A stretch of DNA of 64,000 nt from Candidatus Melainabacteria bacterium. Its GTDB lineage: Bacteria > Cyanobacteriota > Vampirovibrionia > Gastranaerophilales > Gastranaerophilaceae. The stretch's first letter is position 1; each line of letters begins with the position of its first letter. The DNA is taken from assembly GCA_022009935.1 (NCBI GenBank), contig CP091731.1:930001-994000 (forward strand), written 5' to 3'. The notes beneath the pieces were generated by a model, which searched no databases, was not told the origin of the DNA, and saw only the letters and a list, made by a program, of their open reading frames with translations. This document shows positions 1 to 12,154 of the stretch, piece by piece. The translations under genes were made by a program, and so were the position numbers.

Positions 1-2750
1 TTTGCTTTCAAATCTCCTTTATCAAAAGGAGTAATTTTAGCAGATGAAGTTGGACTAGGAAAAACTATTGAGGCAGGTCTTGTTATATGCCAATATTGGG
101 CAGAAAGAAAAAGAAATATTATAATTATTTGTCCAGCTTCACTTCGAAAACAGTGGAGTTTAGAGTTATATGAAAAATTCAATATCTCAAATGCTATTTT
201 AGAAGCTAAAACGTACAAACAGTTTTTAAAAGAAGGTATTATTAATCCTTTTCTGCAAAAAAATAAAGTTATAATTATGTCTTATAATTTTGCAAATAAA
301 TATAAAGATATAATAAAGGAATGTAACTGGAATCTTGCTGTTATAGATGAAGCACATAAATTAAGAAATTCTTATAAGTCAAATAATAAAATGGCTAATG
401 GTATAAAATTCGCGTTAAATGATACAAAAAACTTTTATTAACAGCAACCCCATTACAAAATTCGTTATTAGAACTTTATGGATTGACTTCTATTATAAGT
501 GATGAAATTTTTGGGAATATTGATTCTTTTAGACAACAATATGTAAATTCTACAACAGGTTTAGAAGATTTAAAAAACAGATTACAAGTATTCTGCAAGA
601 GAACATTAAGAGAAGATGTAACAGAATATGTACCATACACAAAAAAGAAAGCCGTTAACATTTCCTTTTAAAACGAACGAGAATGAACAAACACTATACA
701 TGGGGGTATCAAAATTTTTACAAAAAGAAGATTCTTTTGCTATTCCTAACTCTCAAAGGGCGTTAATTACGAATGTCGTTAGAAAATTATTAGCTTCCTC
801 GTCTGTAGCAGTAATTGGAACTTTAGAGTCAATAAAGAAAAGATTAATTGAACTAAAAAATAAAAATATTTCAGAAGATTCTTTAATTGATATAGATATT
901 GATGAAGATGAATGGGAATTGATAGCACAAGATGAAGAAGATATTGAAAATGAAACTGACAATTCTATAAAGGATGAATTAAGAAAACAGTTAGCTGAAA
1001 AGGACAAAGACAAAATAATTCAGGAAGAGATTGATGAATTAACATCATATATAGAATTAGCTAAAACAATTAAAACTGATTCAAAAATTGTTCATCTTAT
1101 TGAAGCTATTAATCTTGGATTTTTAAATATTGATAAAGGTGCTAATAGAAAGGCTTTAATTTTTACTGAATCAAGAAGAACGCAAGAATATTTGAAACAG
1201 TATCTAGATGAACACGGATTTAAAGATAAGGTTTTATTATTTAATGGGACTAATTCAGATAAAGAGTCTAATAAAATTTATAAAGAATGGATTGAAAAAA
1301 TCAAGGAACAGGCAGGATTAGTGGTTCTAAAACGGCAGATAAAAGAAATGCAATAATTGAGAAATTTAGAGATGATGCAGAAATTTTAATTGCAACAGAA
1401 TCTGCAGCTGAAGGTATTAACTTACAGTTCTGCTCTTTAGTTATAAACTATGATTTACCTTGGAATCCGCAAAGAATTGAACAAAGAATTGGCAGATGTC
1501 ATAGATATGGGCAAAAACACGATGTTGTTGTTTTAAATTTCTTAAATGAATCCAATGAAACAGACACAAGAGTTTATAATTTATTAAAAGAAAAATTCAA
1601 ACTTTTTGAAGGAGTCTTTGGCTCTTCTGATAAAGTACTAGGGACGTTAGAATCCGGTGTTGATTTTGAAAAGAAAATAATGGAAATTTATCAATCTTGC
1701 AGAACTTCTGAAGAAATAAACCAGGCATTTGATAAATTACAAGCTCAGATGGATGAGCAAATAAAAGAACAGATGAAAATAACAAAACAAAGTGTTATTA
1801 ACAATTTTGATGAAGATATTAATAGTAGATTAAAAATTCAATTAGAAGAAACTCGAAAACAAATGAACCGTTATGAAAAATTGTTTTGGAATACAACAAA
1901 GATAATATTAAAAGATAAAGCTACCTTTGATGATAAAGAGCTGACCTTTAAGTTAAACCAAAACCTAAATAACATTTGTACAGGAAATTATTATTTGATT
2001 TCAAAAACGATGAGAAAGAAAATATCATTAGTAGTTATTTGTATAGAATGTCTCATCCGCTTGGAGAATTTGTAATTGAGCAAGCTCTTAATGCTGATAC
2101 TCCAAATGCAAAAATAGTTTTTGATATAACAAATTATTCCAAGAAATTATCTATTATTGAAAAATTAAAAGGAAAATCTGGATATTTAGTGTTAAACAAA
2201 CTATCTATTAAATCATTCGAAGAAGCTGATTATTTATTATTCAATGCTTTTTGTACAGATGAAACACAATTAGATCAAGAAACTTGTGAAAAGTTATTTA
2301 AGCTTTCTGCAACATCTGTTTCTAATATAGAAATACCTATTAATATCGATAAACAGTTAGATAGTGATTCTCAACGGCATATTGCTTCGACAATTACTCA
2401 AAACGAGAATTTAAATAATGGATATTTAAAAGAAGAAATTAATAGATTGAACAAATGGGCTGACGATTTAATCGGAAATCTCGACAAAGAAATAGCCGAC
2501 GAAAAACGGAAAATGAGAGCTTATATTAAGGCAAGCGAACAAGAAACTGAAACCAATGCCGAGTATATAGAACTACAAGAAAAGGCAGAAGCTTGCAGAA
2601 AAAAAGTTTCTCGATTAAGACGTGAAATTGATGAGAAAGAGGAAGTAATATTAGAAAAGAAAAATAATAATATCAAAAAACTAAAAAGAACAAATGAAAG
2701 CAGAAACAAAAGTAAAAACATTATTTAAAATACAGTGGGAAGTAGTATAG
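1..2750 (+). CDS. SNF2-family helicase (5' end outside window, frameshifted)
   Basis: Superfamily 2 ATP-dependent DNA translocase/helicase. Walker A reads DEVGLGKT (43-66) and motif II is DEAH (346-357). Reading across indels near 440, 660, 1330, 2000 and 2670 restores LLLTATPLQN (motif III), a helicase C domain with AAEGINLQFC, and motif VI RIEQRIGRCHRYGQ (about 1470-1515), which is typical of SNF2/RapA-like enzymes. The C-terminal third (about 2400-2700) is charged and predicted coiled coil. The last frame runs from about 2694 to TAG at 2748-2750, so the stop sits 7 nt before the methyltransferase ATG and the two are surely co-transcribed. Co-location with a Mod-like methyltransferase and a Res-like helicase-nuclease indicates an anti-phage role. 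SNF2 plus methyltransferase also recalls DISARM (DrmD/DrmMI), but no DrmA or DrmB is seen. Family confident; exact system not. Confidence 0.85.
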
Positions 2751-2757
2751 GTGAAAA

Positions 2758-5700
2758 ATGAGTGAAAAACTAAATGAATTAAAGAAGAAATTGAGAGAAA
2801 TATTTCAGTTAGATCAAACAGATTTAGATTTTGGTATATACAAAATTATGAATGAAAAGAGTGCTGAAATAACAGATTTTTTAGATAACAAATTGTTAAC
2901 ACAAGTAAAAGATTCATTTAAATCACTCGAAAATATAGATAAATTCTCTATCAAAAAGAGTTAGAAGAAGCTATTGTACAAAGCAAAGTCTTTAGGTGCA
3001 AATCCTGATGATTTGCCAAAGGTAAAAGAATTAAAAGCTCAATTAACTAATTCTGTAGATGTTTCCGTATTAGTAAATGATGTATATTCTCATTTAACAA
3101 ATTTTTTCTCTCGATATTATAATGGTGGAGATTTTATGTCTCTCCGCAGATATAAGAAAAATGTCTATGCAATCCCATACGAAGGAGAAGAAGTAAAACT
3201 ACATTGGGCTAATTCTGATCAATACTATATAAAAACTTCTGAAAACTTTAAAGATTATTCTTTCTTTATTGGGAAAGAAGGTAATAAAAAATCTGTTCAT
3301 TTCAAACTTGTTGAAGCAGAAACCGAAAAGATAACAATAAATCAGACAAGGAACGCCGATTTATGCTTGTTGAAGAAAATCCAATAAACCTTGAAAATAA
3401 AGAGCTGTTTATTAGATTTGAATACAAAATTGACGAAAATAAAAAACAACAAAAAGTCTACAACGATAAAGCTTTGGAAGTTCTTTTGACAGAATTATCT
3501 AAAGAAGATTATCATGATTATTCTGAATTGCTCACACTAGCCCCAACAGAAAAGAATAAAAATAGAACTCTTTTAGAAAAACACTTGACTGATTATACCG
3601 CAAAAAATAGTTTTGATTATTTCATTCATAAGGATTTAAAAGGATTTTTAGATAGAGAGCTAGATTTTTATATCAAAAATGAAGTTTTAAATATAGATGA
3701 TTTAGATAAACTAAATATAAAGCAATCATTGGGAATGGCAAAATCAATAAAGTCTATTGCACAAAAATTGATTACTTTTTTAGGGCAATTAGAAGATTTT
3801 CAAAAAAATTGTGGTTAAAAAAGAAGTTTGTTGTAGAAACAAACTATTGTATAACCTTGGATAAAATTGATGAAAAATTCTATTCTGAAATTGCAAACAA
3901 TAAAAAGCAACTGGAAGAATGGGAAAAACTATTTGCTATTTCTGATATCCAGAATGATACAACAAAACTAAGTGGAGATGTATTGCTTTCAGGAACAGAT
4001 GAAACTAAAAAGATTGAATTTTTAAAACAAAATCCATATTTACAAGTAGATACAAAATTCTATTCGTATGAATTTAAATATAAATTACTTGCTACGATAG
4101 AAAATCTTGATGAACAGATAAATGGTTTGCTAATAAATTCAGATAATTTTCATGCATTGAATCTCCTGCAAGAAAAATATAAAGAACAAATAAAATGTAT
4201 TTATATCGATCCACCTTATAACACCAATGCGAGCAAAATTGCTTATAAAAATGGTTACGAACATTCTTCTTGGTTATCATTAATGAATGATAGAATAATG
4301 GGTGTCAAAAACTTAATGTCAGATAATTCAATAATAAATATTGCTATTGATGACTATGAATACAGAAGAATAAATTTATTAATGGATGAAATATTTGGAA
4401 CAAGTAATATGATTTCCAATGTTGCGATACTTACTAATCCAAAAGGACGAGATCAAGAACATATAGCACAGGCTCACGATTATTCTATAATTTATGCCAA
4501 AAACAAGAATTTAGCAGAAACTTATAATTTTACTCTTTCAGATAAAGAATTAGAGAAAAAAATACTCCAAAGGTGATGGTGAAGATATTTGCAGAGAACT
4601 TCCTTTAAAACGAACCGGAAGTGAAAAATTTAGAGAAAATAGACCCTATATGTTCTTTCCATTTTTCTATGATAAAAATAATAATACAACTTTGTTGCCA
4701 ACAAAAAGAAGAACATAGCCAAATTTATAATAAAACAACAGGAGCATTTAATGATGAATTTCTAAATTCATTAGTTAAACAATATGAAAATAAAGGATAT
4801 ATTGCTATATTGCCAATTGATGAAAAAGGAATATATTTACGTTGGCGCTGGGGATATGATTCTTGCTTTCAAGGAATAATTGATAAAATTATATTTGTTA
4901 GAGAGACAAACAAAAGGAACATTTAATGTTTACCAAAAAGATACGGCAAAGAAAGATGTTAAACCAAAATCTATGTGGATTGGAGAACAATATGATGCTT
5001 CTTCAAAAGGAACCAATTTATTAGAATCAATAATACCTAATAATCCGTTTAGTTATCCTAAAAAGTCTTTATACTGTAGTAGATACTATAAAGATAGGTG
5101 CAAATAATAAATCAACGATTATAGATTTTTTTGCAGGTTCAGGGTACTACCGGACATGCAACAATTGAACTTAATCGTGAAGACAGTGGTAATAGAAAAT
5201 ATATTCTTGTTGAAATGGGTAAATATTTTAATACTGTTACTAAACCAAGAGTTCAAAAAGTTGCATATTCAAAAGATTGGAAAAATGGAAAACCTGTTGA
5301 TAGAGGTGGAATATCTCAAGTTATCAAATATATGTCATTAGAAAGTTATGAAGATGCTTGCAATAATTTACAAAAAAACAAGCAACAAATGATTATACCT
5401 TCTACAGTAGAAGAACAATTCAAATTGAATTATATGTTTGATATTGAATACTCTGATAGTTTATTAAACATTCAAATGTTTGAAAATCCTTTTGATTATA
5501 AAATGAATATTACTCAAGGAAATGAAACAAAACTTGTAAATATAGACCTAATTGAAACATTTAACTATTTAATAGGTTTAAATGTTTCATCAATGTATTT
5601 TAAAGAAGGTTTTATGGTTGTTGAAGGTAATAATAGAGCTAAAGAAAATATTATTGTTATCTGGAGAAACATAAAGGAAAAATCAAATGAAGATTTAAAC

Positions 5701-5868
5701 AATTTCTTAGTAAAGAGAAGAATATCAGCTTCTGATTTTGAGTTCGATAAAATTTATGTAAATGGTGATAATAATATACAAAATTCAATAGCTGATGGAA
5801 ATCAATTTAAAGTAGTTTTGATTGAAGAAGAGTTCAAAAATCGCATGTTTGATATGCAAGAAGTTTAA
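2758..5868 (+). CDS. Type III Mod-like adenine-specific DNA methyltransferase (frameshifted)
   Basis: N6-adenine DNA methyltransferase of the beta class, judged by motif order: catalytic motif IV DPPYN at 4208-4222 precedes the SAM-binding motif FFAGSG at about 5125-5145. The full reading is about 1,035 codons, with a ~480-residue N-terminal region before DPPY and a C-terminal region (5200-5868) likely to hold target recognition. At FFAGSG an extra G throws the frame; removing it gives FFAGSGTTGHATIELNRE, the usual family sequence. Other frame changes lie near 2960, 3370, 3810, 4575, 4900 and 5105. It lies between the SNF2 helicase and the Res-like gene, with gaps of 7 and about 24 nt, so it should modify host sites in a restriction-modification-type system. 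If the breaks are real, the enzyme is dead. Confidence 0.85.
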
Positions 5869-5892
5869 TTAGGAAATGAGGTATAACAAACA

Positions 5893-8800
5893 ATGGCAAC
5901 AGTGAACAATAAAATTGATTTTCATAAAAAATTAATCCTTTTTAAGTATATACTCAACTTGTTTAATGTTGATGACATAGAGGATATCGCACAAAATATA
6001 AAAGATCCATACTATGAAGAAATTGATTTAAGTACAAACCATTCAAGATTTTATCAGGCGATAATAAGTAAATTCGGAGTTTTTGAGGAAGAGAATACAG
6101 ATGTTAGCATATCCAATGAAAAAAGAGTATTTGTCTCGCTCTCAATTAGAACAGTATGATGAAAATATTATAAATCACACTAAGCAAATTTCCGAAAAAA
6201 GAGAACTGGATCTAAAATGGAAATATTTTCAATATTTAGAATTGTTATTTACTGAAATATATTTGGATAGATATTTTTCTAATAAGGAACAGTTATTATC
6301 ATCACTAAATAACTTTTTAAATAAATATAATAAAAATAATCTTGAAAAGAAAAAATAGATTGTTATACAGAATTTGATTTAAACAAACTTGCCTTTTGGG
6401 CAGCTACTGGTTCCGAAAAACTTTTAATTTTGCATATGAATATATTGCAATTTAATTATTATGCCAAAAATATAAAAAGAACAGCTGTTTTAATAGACTA
6501 TTATTAGTTACTCCAAATGAGGGCTTATCGAAACAACATGAAGAAGAATTCAAATTATCAAGTATTGATGCAAAAATATTTGAGAAACAAACAACTTATA
6601 CAACTAGTCAAACAAAACAATTGGGATTTTTAATCAACAAATAACAAAATCTGATTATACTATAGATATAATAGAAATTACAAAATTAAGTTTAGACAAC
6701 GGTGACAAAACTGTTGCTATTGATTCCTTTGAATCTAATAATATAGTCTTTGTCGATGAAGGTCACAGAGGTGCAAGTGGTGATGTTTGGAAAAACTTCC
6801 GTGATAAACTGTCTACTGATGGATTTTGCTTTGAATATTCTGCGACTTTCGGCCAGGTAGTAGGCAAAAATAATAAGTTGATTCAAGAATATGCAAAATG
6901 TATTTTATTTGATTATTCCTATAAATATTTTTATAAAGACGGATATGGTAAAGATTATCAAATATTAAACTTAAATAAAGATTTTGATGAAGCTAGAAAA
7001 CAACAATATTTAACAGCTTGTTTGCTTTCCTATTTTCAACAAATTTTACTATACAAAGATAAAAATGCCGAATTTAAACCATTCTTAATTGAAAATCCTC
7101 TTTGGATTTTTGTCGGTGGTAGTGTAAATGCAGTTAGGATCGAAAATAAAAACAAGTTTCTGACGTCGTTGACATTCTTCTATTTATCAATGATTTTGTA
7201 TCGAACAAAAACATAAGTGTTGATTTTTTGGATAGTTTGATAAAAGGTAAAGACGCATTCTTAAATCAACAAGGTCTAAGAATTTTGAGAATAAATTTAA
7301 TTATTTATTAGATTGTCATTACACTGGAGATTCTTTATTTAATGACATTATTAAAATAATTTTTAACTGCATAAACACTGCAACAACATTGCATATCGAA
7401 AATTTAAAAGGTGTTGAAGGCGAAATAGGATTAAGATTAGGCGATAATGAATATTTTGGTGTAATCAATGTCGGAGATAATGATAGTTTAATAAAGCTCT
7501 GTGAGGCAAATGGTTTAATAACCACAAGCAAAGATTTTTCAGAATCCTTATTTCATTCTTTAAACAACAAGGATTCTAAGATCAATTTGTTAATTGGTTC
7601 GAAAAAGTTTTCGGAAGGTTGGAGCTCGTGGAGAGTTTCAACTATGGGATTAATGAATATTGGTAAAAGTGAAGGTTCTCAAATTATTCAATTGTTTGGA
7701 AGAGGTGTTCGTTTAAAAGGTGCTAATTTTAGTTTAAAAAAGAAGTGCTTATCAAGAGTTTATTTCCCAAAACCAAAGTTTATTAATTATATGGAAACCT
7801 TGAATATTTTTGGTATAAAAGCCGATTATATGGCTCAATTTAAAGCATATCTTGAAGAAGAAGGCTTGCCAACAGGAGAATTTATCAATTTGCAACTACC
7901 TGTAATATCCAATTTGGGCAAGGTAAAAATACCACTAAAAAATACCAAAATTAAAAGATGATTTGAATTTTAAAAAAGATGCTGGGACTTTTGATTTAGA
8001 TATACCGCCAACTGTTTTTGCGACATTTTCTATAAGTCTTGATTTATATTCACAATTACAGGTTAAGGAATCAAAATCAAGTTCAACTGAAAAAATTGAA
8101 AAAGAAAAGCATAAATTAACAAATGAACACTTGCAATTTATTGATTATCAAGCTCTATACTTTGAAATTGAAAAAATTTAAAAGTGAAAAAAATTACTAT
8201 AATATGAATATTTCTTTTGAAAAAATGAAAGAAATATTAAACGATAATTCTTGGTATGATTTACAAATACCGGCATCAGATTTAGAATTTACCGATTTCA
8301 GTAAAGTAATTAAATATCAAGATATAATAACCAGACTAATGAAAAGTATTGTGAAAAATTTTTTTAATTATAAAAAGAAATGCTTGGGAAGCTCAATATC
8401 GTGAATATGCAATAGTTGATGATAAAGATGCAAATATGCTTAAAGAATACAAAGTTTATATTGAGCAATCTAAAGAATCTATTATTATCAAAATGAAAGA
8501 GTTAAAAGAAAAATTATCAAATAAAAGTGGTGATTATTCTTTTGAATTTGGAGATTTAGTTGCTTTTGATTGGGAAAAATCATTTATTTACACCATTAAT
8601 TAGTTATATTGAAAGTGATGGACTTAAAATTTCACCAGTCGCATTGAATCCAAGTGAAATGAAATTTGTAAAAGACTTAAAAACGTTTTATGATGAAAAT
8701 ACACCTTATTTTAAGAATAAAGAAATGTATTTATTAAGAAATCAATCGAAAGGAAAAGGGGTAGGTTTCTTTGAAGCAAACAATTTTTATCCAGATTTTG

Positions 8801-9093
8801 TGCTTTGGCTTATAGAAAATGGGAAACAATATATCTCATTTATTGACCCTAAAGGTATATCAAGAATGTCTTTAGAGCACCTGAAGATTCAATTTTATAA
8901 AACGATAAAGGAAATTCAAAATCAAATGAAAGACGAATCTGTAATTTTAAATTCATTTGTGTTATCAAACAGTCCTTATGAGTCTTTAAATTTAATAAAT
9001 GGTTATATTCCCATAGAAGAATATTGGAATAACCATGTTGTATTTCAACAAGAAGATAATTACATTCAACACATTTTAGGAGCAATAAGATAA
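5893..9093 (+). CDS. Res-like DEAD/DEAH helicase-nuclease of type III-like restriction system (frameshifted)
   Basis: Reconstructed ~1,065-residue protein. An N-terminal domain includes KYFQYLELLFTEIYLDRYF. A helicase core follows, with AATGS at the Walker A site (about 6400), LLVTPNEGLSKQHEEEF (motif Ia), DEGH as motif II (6755-6766), SATF (motif III), and GSKKFSEGWSSWRV / QLFGRGVRLKG (motifs V-VI, about 7590-7720). The C-terminal part has a PD-(D/E)xK-like signature: PDFVLW near 8793 and FIDPKG near 8839-8856, about 15 residues apart. Together these match restriction subunits of type III-like systems. The Walker A reads GSEKL instead of GSGKT because of what look like two compensating indels. 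At least nine further frame changes occur (near 6130, 6357, 6500, 6640, 7140, 7380, 7960, 8170, 8400). It is the third gene of the SNF2-Mod-Res operon and presumably cleaves unmodified DNA. Confidence 0.8.
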
Positions 9094-9138
9094 TATTTGT
9101 AATGTATATAAAAGAAATAAACAGACTTGAATATTTGT

Positions 9139-9263
9139 ATAAAAAACAGGAGAGTCTTCCTAGTAAACCTCTTCCGGTGCCATTTCATGATATTTATACA
9201 GTGATATGTATATGTTAAGTAAAAAGTACCAAGTAGCAAAGCTTTTTTCTGTTTATATAAATA
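9139..9263. repeat. Direct repeat, copy 1 (decayed end of small coiled-coil gene)
   Basis: This stretch matches 12155-12277 in the same orientation with scattered substitutions. Shared blocks include aaaaaacaggagag, cctagtaaacctct, ggtgccatttcatgatattt and gcttttttctgtttatataa. On the minus strand copy 2 is the 3' end and terminator of a 55-residue gene. Copy 1 keeps only YKQKKALLL of that reading and has lost the stop and a clean terminator stem, so it is a decayed remnant. The two copies bracket about 2.9 kb holding the TcmP/DUF5131 pair. Confidence 0.75.
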
Positions 9264-9625
9264 TCCTGCTGATATTGTTATTCAAACTTATGATTGGCAA
9301 TCAAAATGAAAGATGAAAGTAAGTGTGTTCTATCCAGTTTTCACACCAACATTGAACAGGATGTATTCAATTTTCTAAAAAAGGGAACACAACCAATAAT
9401 AAAAGTTCCAGCAAGGTGCAAGTATAAATATACCTCACAAGAAGAGCAACAAATGGTGGACGAGAGCAGATTATTGTTTTGTTCTTCTTTCCAGAAACAT
9501 ACCAAATAAAAGAAACTTGTGTAAAATGTAATTGAATATATTGCTCAAATAGCAGACGAAATCCACATTGCCTATGCCACTCCCAATGGGCAACTTGAAA
9601 AATTAAGAAAATATTTACAAAAGTA
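9260..9625 (+). pseudogene. 5'-truncated SLOG/DprA-like small protein
   Basis: Joining frames gives a ~120-residue reading that starts without a clear start codon directly after the repeat, as KYPADIVIQTYDW. It continues through VLSSFHTNIEQDVFNFL, GTQPIIKVPAR, ESRLLFCSSF and EIHIAYATPNGQLEKL to TAA at 9623-9625. The order of blocks (a serine-rich SSFH loop, QPII.PAR, SRLL..S.F, AYA.P.G..E) resembles the C-terminal half of Rossmann-like SLOG/DprA nucleotide- or DNA-binding proteins. This is recognition by pattern, not by search. Frame changes lie near 9290, 9490 and 9530. The missing N-terminal part and its position at the repeat junction suggest a remnant cut by the event that placed the repeat. 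Confidence 0.4.
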
Positions 9626-9657
9626 ATGCTTATTAGATATTATGCTATAATCTTCAA

Positions 9658-10176
9658 ATGAATAATATTAGCAATCCATTATTTGATAATTTGTTTAATA
9701 CAAAGCCTACAACAAGGCAAATTGTAGAGAAACTTGCTGTATTTAATCCTAGCTTAATGGACGATGATAGGCAATTTTGCTATTTCTTCGATCAAATAGC
9801 TTTAAAGAATGGATACAAGGATTTTGAATTACCTCCTTATTGGTCTATTTGTAGAGCTATATATAATTATAAACGTGCTAATAATATAAAAGCGAAAGAC
9901 TCAGCTCCAAAAAAATCTGCATTAGTTAATAATGTAGAAGTTAATAATCCACTCGTAGGGGTTTATCAATTTAATATTAACCGCCCTAGCATAAAACAGA
10001 TAATTGAAAGAATTGCTGAATATGACGATTATGTATTATCAAATGATAGAAAATTAGTTGAATTATTTGATACTGTAGCCTTAAAGAATGGTTATTTAAA
10101 AGATAGTTTACCTAAATAATGGAATATTATAAGAGCAGCTTTTGATTACAAGAAAGATAATAAAGGAGTTTCATAA
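9658..10176 (+). CDS. Hypothetical protein with internal duplication and an in-frame stop
   Basis: Function not recognised. The protein is an internal tandem duplication of a ~55-residue unit. Unit 1 has TRQIVEKLAVFN, DDDRQFCYFFDQIALKNGY, then PPYWSICRAIYNYKR. Unit 2 has IKQIIERIAEYD, SNDRKLVELFDTVALKNGY, then LPK-stop-WNIIRAAFDYKK. The TAA at 10117-10119 stands exactly where unit 1 has TAT (Tyr). Beyond it the frame stays open and homologous to the end of the unit, finishing at TAA 10174-10176, one base before the TcmP GTG. So the gene is either interrupted by one nonsense base or needs readthrough. A linker of ~30 residues separates the units. Its tight spacing to TcmP suggests the same operon. 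Confidence 0.6.
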
Positions 10177-11379
10177 GTGTTAGATACAGGCAAGCTACAT
10201 GTTAATTATAAGAAATCAAAATCAAATAAAAGAGTCAAAATAGAAAAATACACATATGACGATTTTGATTTTTATATGTGGCCATACGAAGCACAAACAA
10301 TGGTAAAACATAAAGTTTTAGAAGAATATTTACGCGTTTGGGCTATCAAATTAGGTTCTGCAAATGATATAAATTATTATGATGGATTTAGTGGTTGTGG
10401 TGCATATTATGATTCAAATGAAAAAGAATTATGTTTTGGTTCTCCAATTATAGCAAAACAACAATTTCTTAATGCTAAACAAACGAGTCGCAGTTCTTTT
10501 TATTTTAACGACAAGTATAAAGAAAACATTGAAAATCTTAAAAAGTTTTTGTTAATTCTGGACTTCCAACAAATAACATCGTTTATACAATTGGAGAATT
10601 TGAAGATAATATTGGGAAATTTTTTAGATTTTTTTGGAAAAGAATCCAAAACCTACCTTTTTTATGATTGATCCATTTGGTATTAATGCTCATTTTTCAA
10701 CTATTGAGCGAATAATGAAAATCCCAAAGACTGAAGTATTCTTTAATTTCATGTATAATTTTACGCGCCGTTTTACTGGCTATAAAAATTCAGAAGAAAT
10801 TATAACAAAATTATTTGGAACAGAAAATTGGCTACAATTTAAATCTTTAAATGGTGACTTAAAAGAAACTGCACTTAGAGATTTATATCGTCAACAATTA
10901 AAAAAATGTGCAAAAATATGTCTATCAATATAGAATGTCTTTCCCTAATGATAAAAAGAACATACTATTATTTATTTCATGCAACGAATAATAGAGAAGG
11001 GTGCTCTATAATGAAAGATGCTTTTGCTAAAATTAATTTTGGTAAAAGTTGAATTTCTTGGACCAAACCAACCAAATCCAGAACAATTAGCATTATGGGA
11101 TCAAACTCAAGACAAAATTGAACAATTAAAATTATTAATCTGGGCAGAATATCAAGGGAAATCTATATTGTATGACGAAATCGTAGATAAATATATAGAT
11201 TCATCAACTTTTTACAACGTCATATTAAAAAAGCAATTGTTTCTATGCAAGGAGAATATTTAGTTATAGAGCATAAAAAACAAGAACAAGAACTGTTGAT
11301 TTTGGGGGATACTGTTAATTTTTTTTTAAAGAATTACATATGCATCCAGTTCAAACAACCTTTTATTTTAAACAGGTAA
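10177..11379 (+). CDS. tcmP: Three-Cys-motif partner protein TcmP (frameshifted)
   Basis: TcmP family, which accompanies DUF5131 (phage Gp37/Gp68-like three-Cys-motif) proteins in genomes; its biochemical role is not established. Seen here: [18 protein letters not shown] at the N-terminus, a nucleotide-binding-like [13 protein letters not shown] followed by FGSPIIAKQ, then [10 protein letters not shown] with [14 protein letters not shown], and [10 protein letters not shown]. These are the characteristic blocks of the family. The start is GTG at 10177, with AAAGGAG 8 nt upstream. Frame changes occur near 10640, 10920, 11030 and 11230. The end depends on a nine-T run at 11319-11327: as written the frame closes at 11377-11379, overlapping the convergent DUF5131 gene, while one T fewer would stop it near 11328-11330. 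The partner gene is immediately downstream on the other strand. Confidence 0.8.
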
Positions 11380-12075
11380 TTCTTTCCACATCCGACCTTG
11401 TAGAGTACAACCTGCAACCTTTTATTAACGCCACCCCATTGTTTAAAAAAGAATGGTACATTATTTTCTATACAGTTATCTCTAATTTCAGTAACCCAGT
11501 CTTCTTTTATAGGCCTTGCACCAGGAATTACTTTCACCACCAACAATTACCCAATTAATATTATTTAAAGATAAATCTTTAATTTCTGTAATCATTGGTT
11601 CTATTGATAAATATTTAATATGTGCAGGTGTATTAACTAAAAATGGGATTCTTTGTTTTTGTTCTTCTGATTCCACAGTAACTCCAAGCCAAATGTTTTT
11701 AGTCCAATTTAGTTTCGGGGCTAATTCTTCTAATCTTTCCGCACGTTTTGTTAAAACTTGAAAAGTATGCCAAGATGCACGGTTCATAGTGTTAAAAACT
11801 TTTATAATGAAATCATCGGGTACATCTTTATGAAACAAATCACTCATTGAACAAACAAAAATTGTTTGAGGTCTTTTCCATTTTAATGGTTCTTCTAAAC
11901 ATTCCTCATGCATTGTAACATTAAAACAGTTTTTATATTTGGGTTGTCCCATTGCGTGTAATCGTCTTGTCATTCTTTCCGCATAACAATGTTGGCAACC
12001 TTCACTAATTTTTGTACAACCAGTAATTGGATTCCAAGTTGATTCTGTCCACTCAATTTTTGATTTTTCTGCCAT
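11334..12075 (-). CDS. DUF5131 (phage Gp37/Gp68-like) three-Cys-motif protein (frameshifted)
   Basis: The N-terminus [15 protein letters not shown] is followed by [11 protein letters not shown] (C-x6-C-x2-C) and YAERM, the defining three-Cys motif. This cluster is proposed to bind an iron-sulfur cluster in a radical-SAM-like fold. Further family blocks are [39 protein letters not shown] and NWVIVGGES. One indel near 11545 interrupts the protein; beyond it [15 protein letters not shown] and [10 protein letters not shown] complete the usual C-terminus. Length is about 247 residues, normal for the family. It converges with its predicted partner TcmP, and together they form a conserved two-gene module found on phages, plasmids and islands. 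Substrate unknown; DNA/RNA modification or defence are plausible guesses from context only. Confidence 0.85.
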
Positions 12076-12154
12076 AATAGATTAATTATACTTATGAAAC
12101 CTAGCCTTATAACATTTAAATGTTGTATTTTTTACAGGAAATATATTTAGAATA

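Noticed and set aside
1..9093. Assignment to DISARM
   Set aside because: SNF2 and an adenine methyltransferase fit, but the third gene is a Res-like helicase with a PD-(D/E)xK-like end, and no DrmA, DrmB (DUF1998) or DrmC is visible. Genes left of the window could change this.
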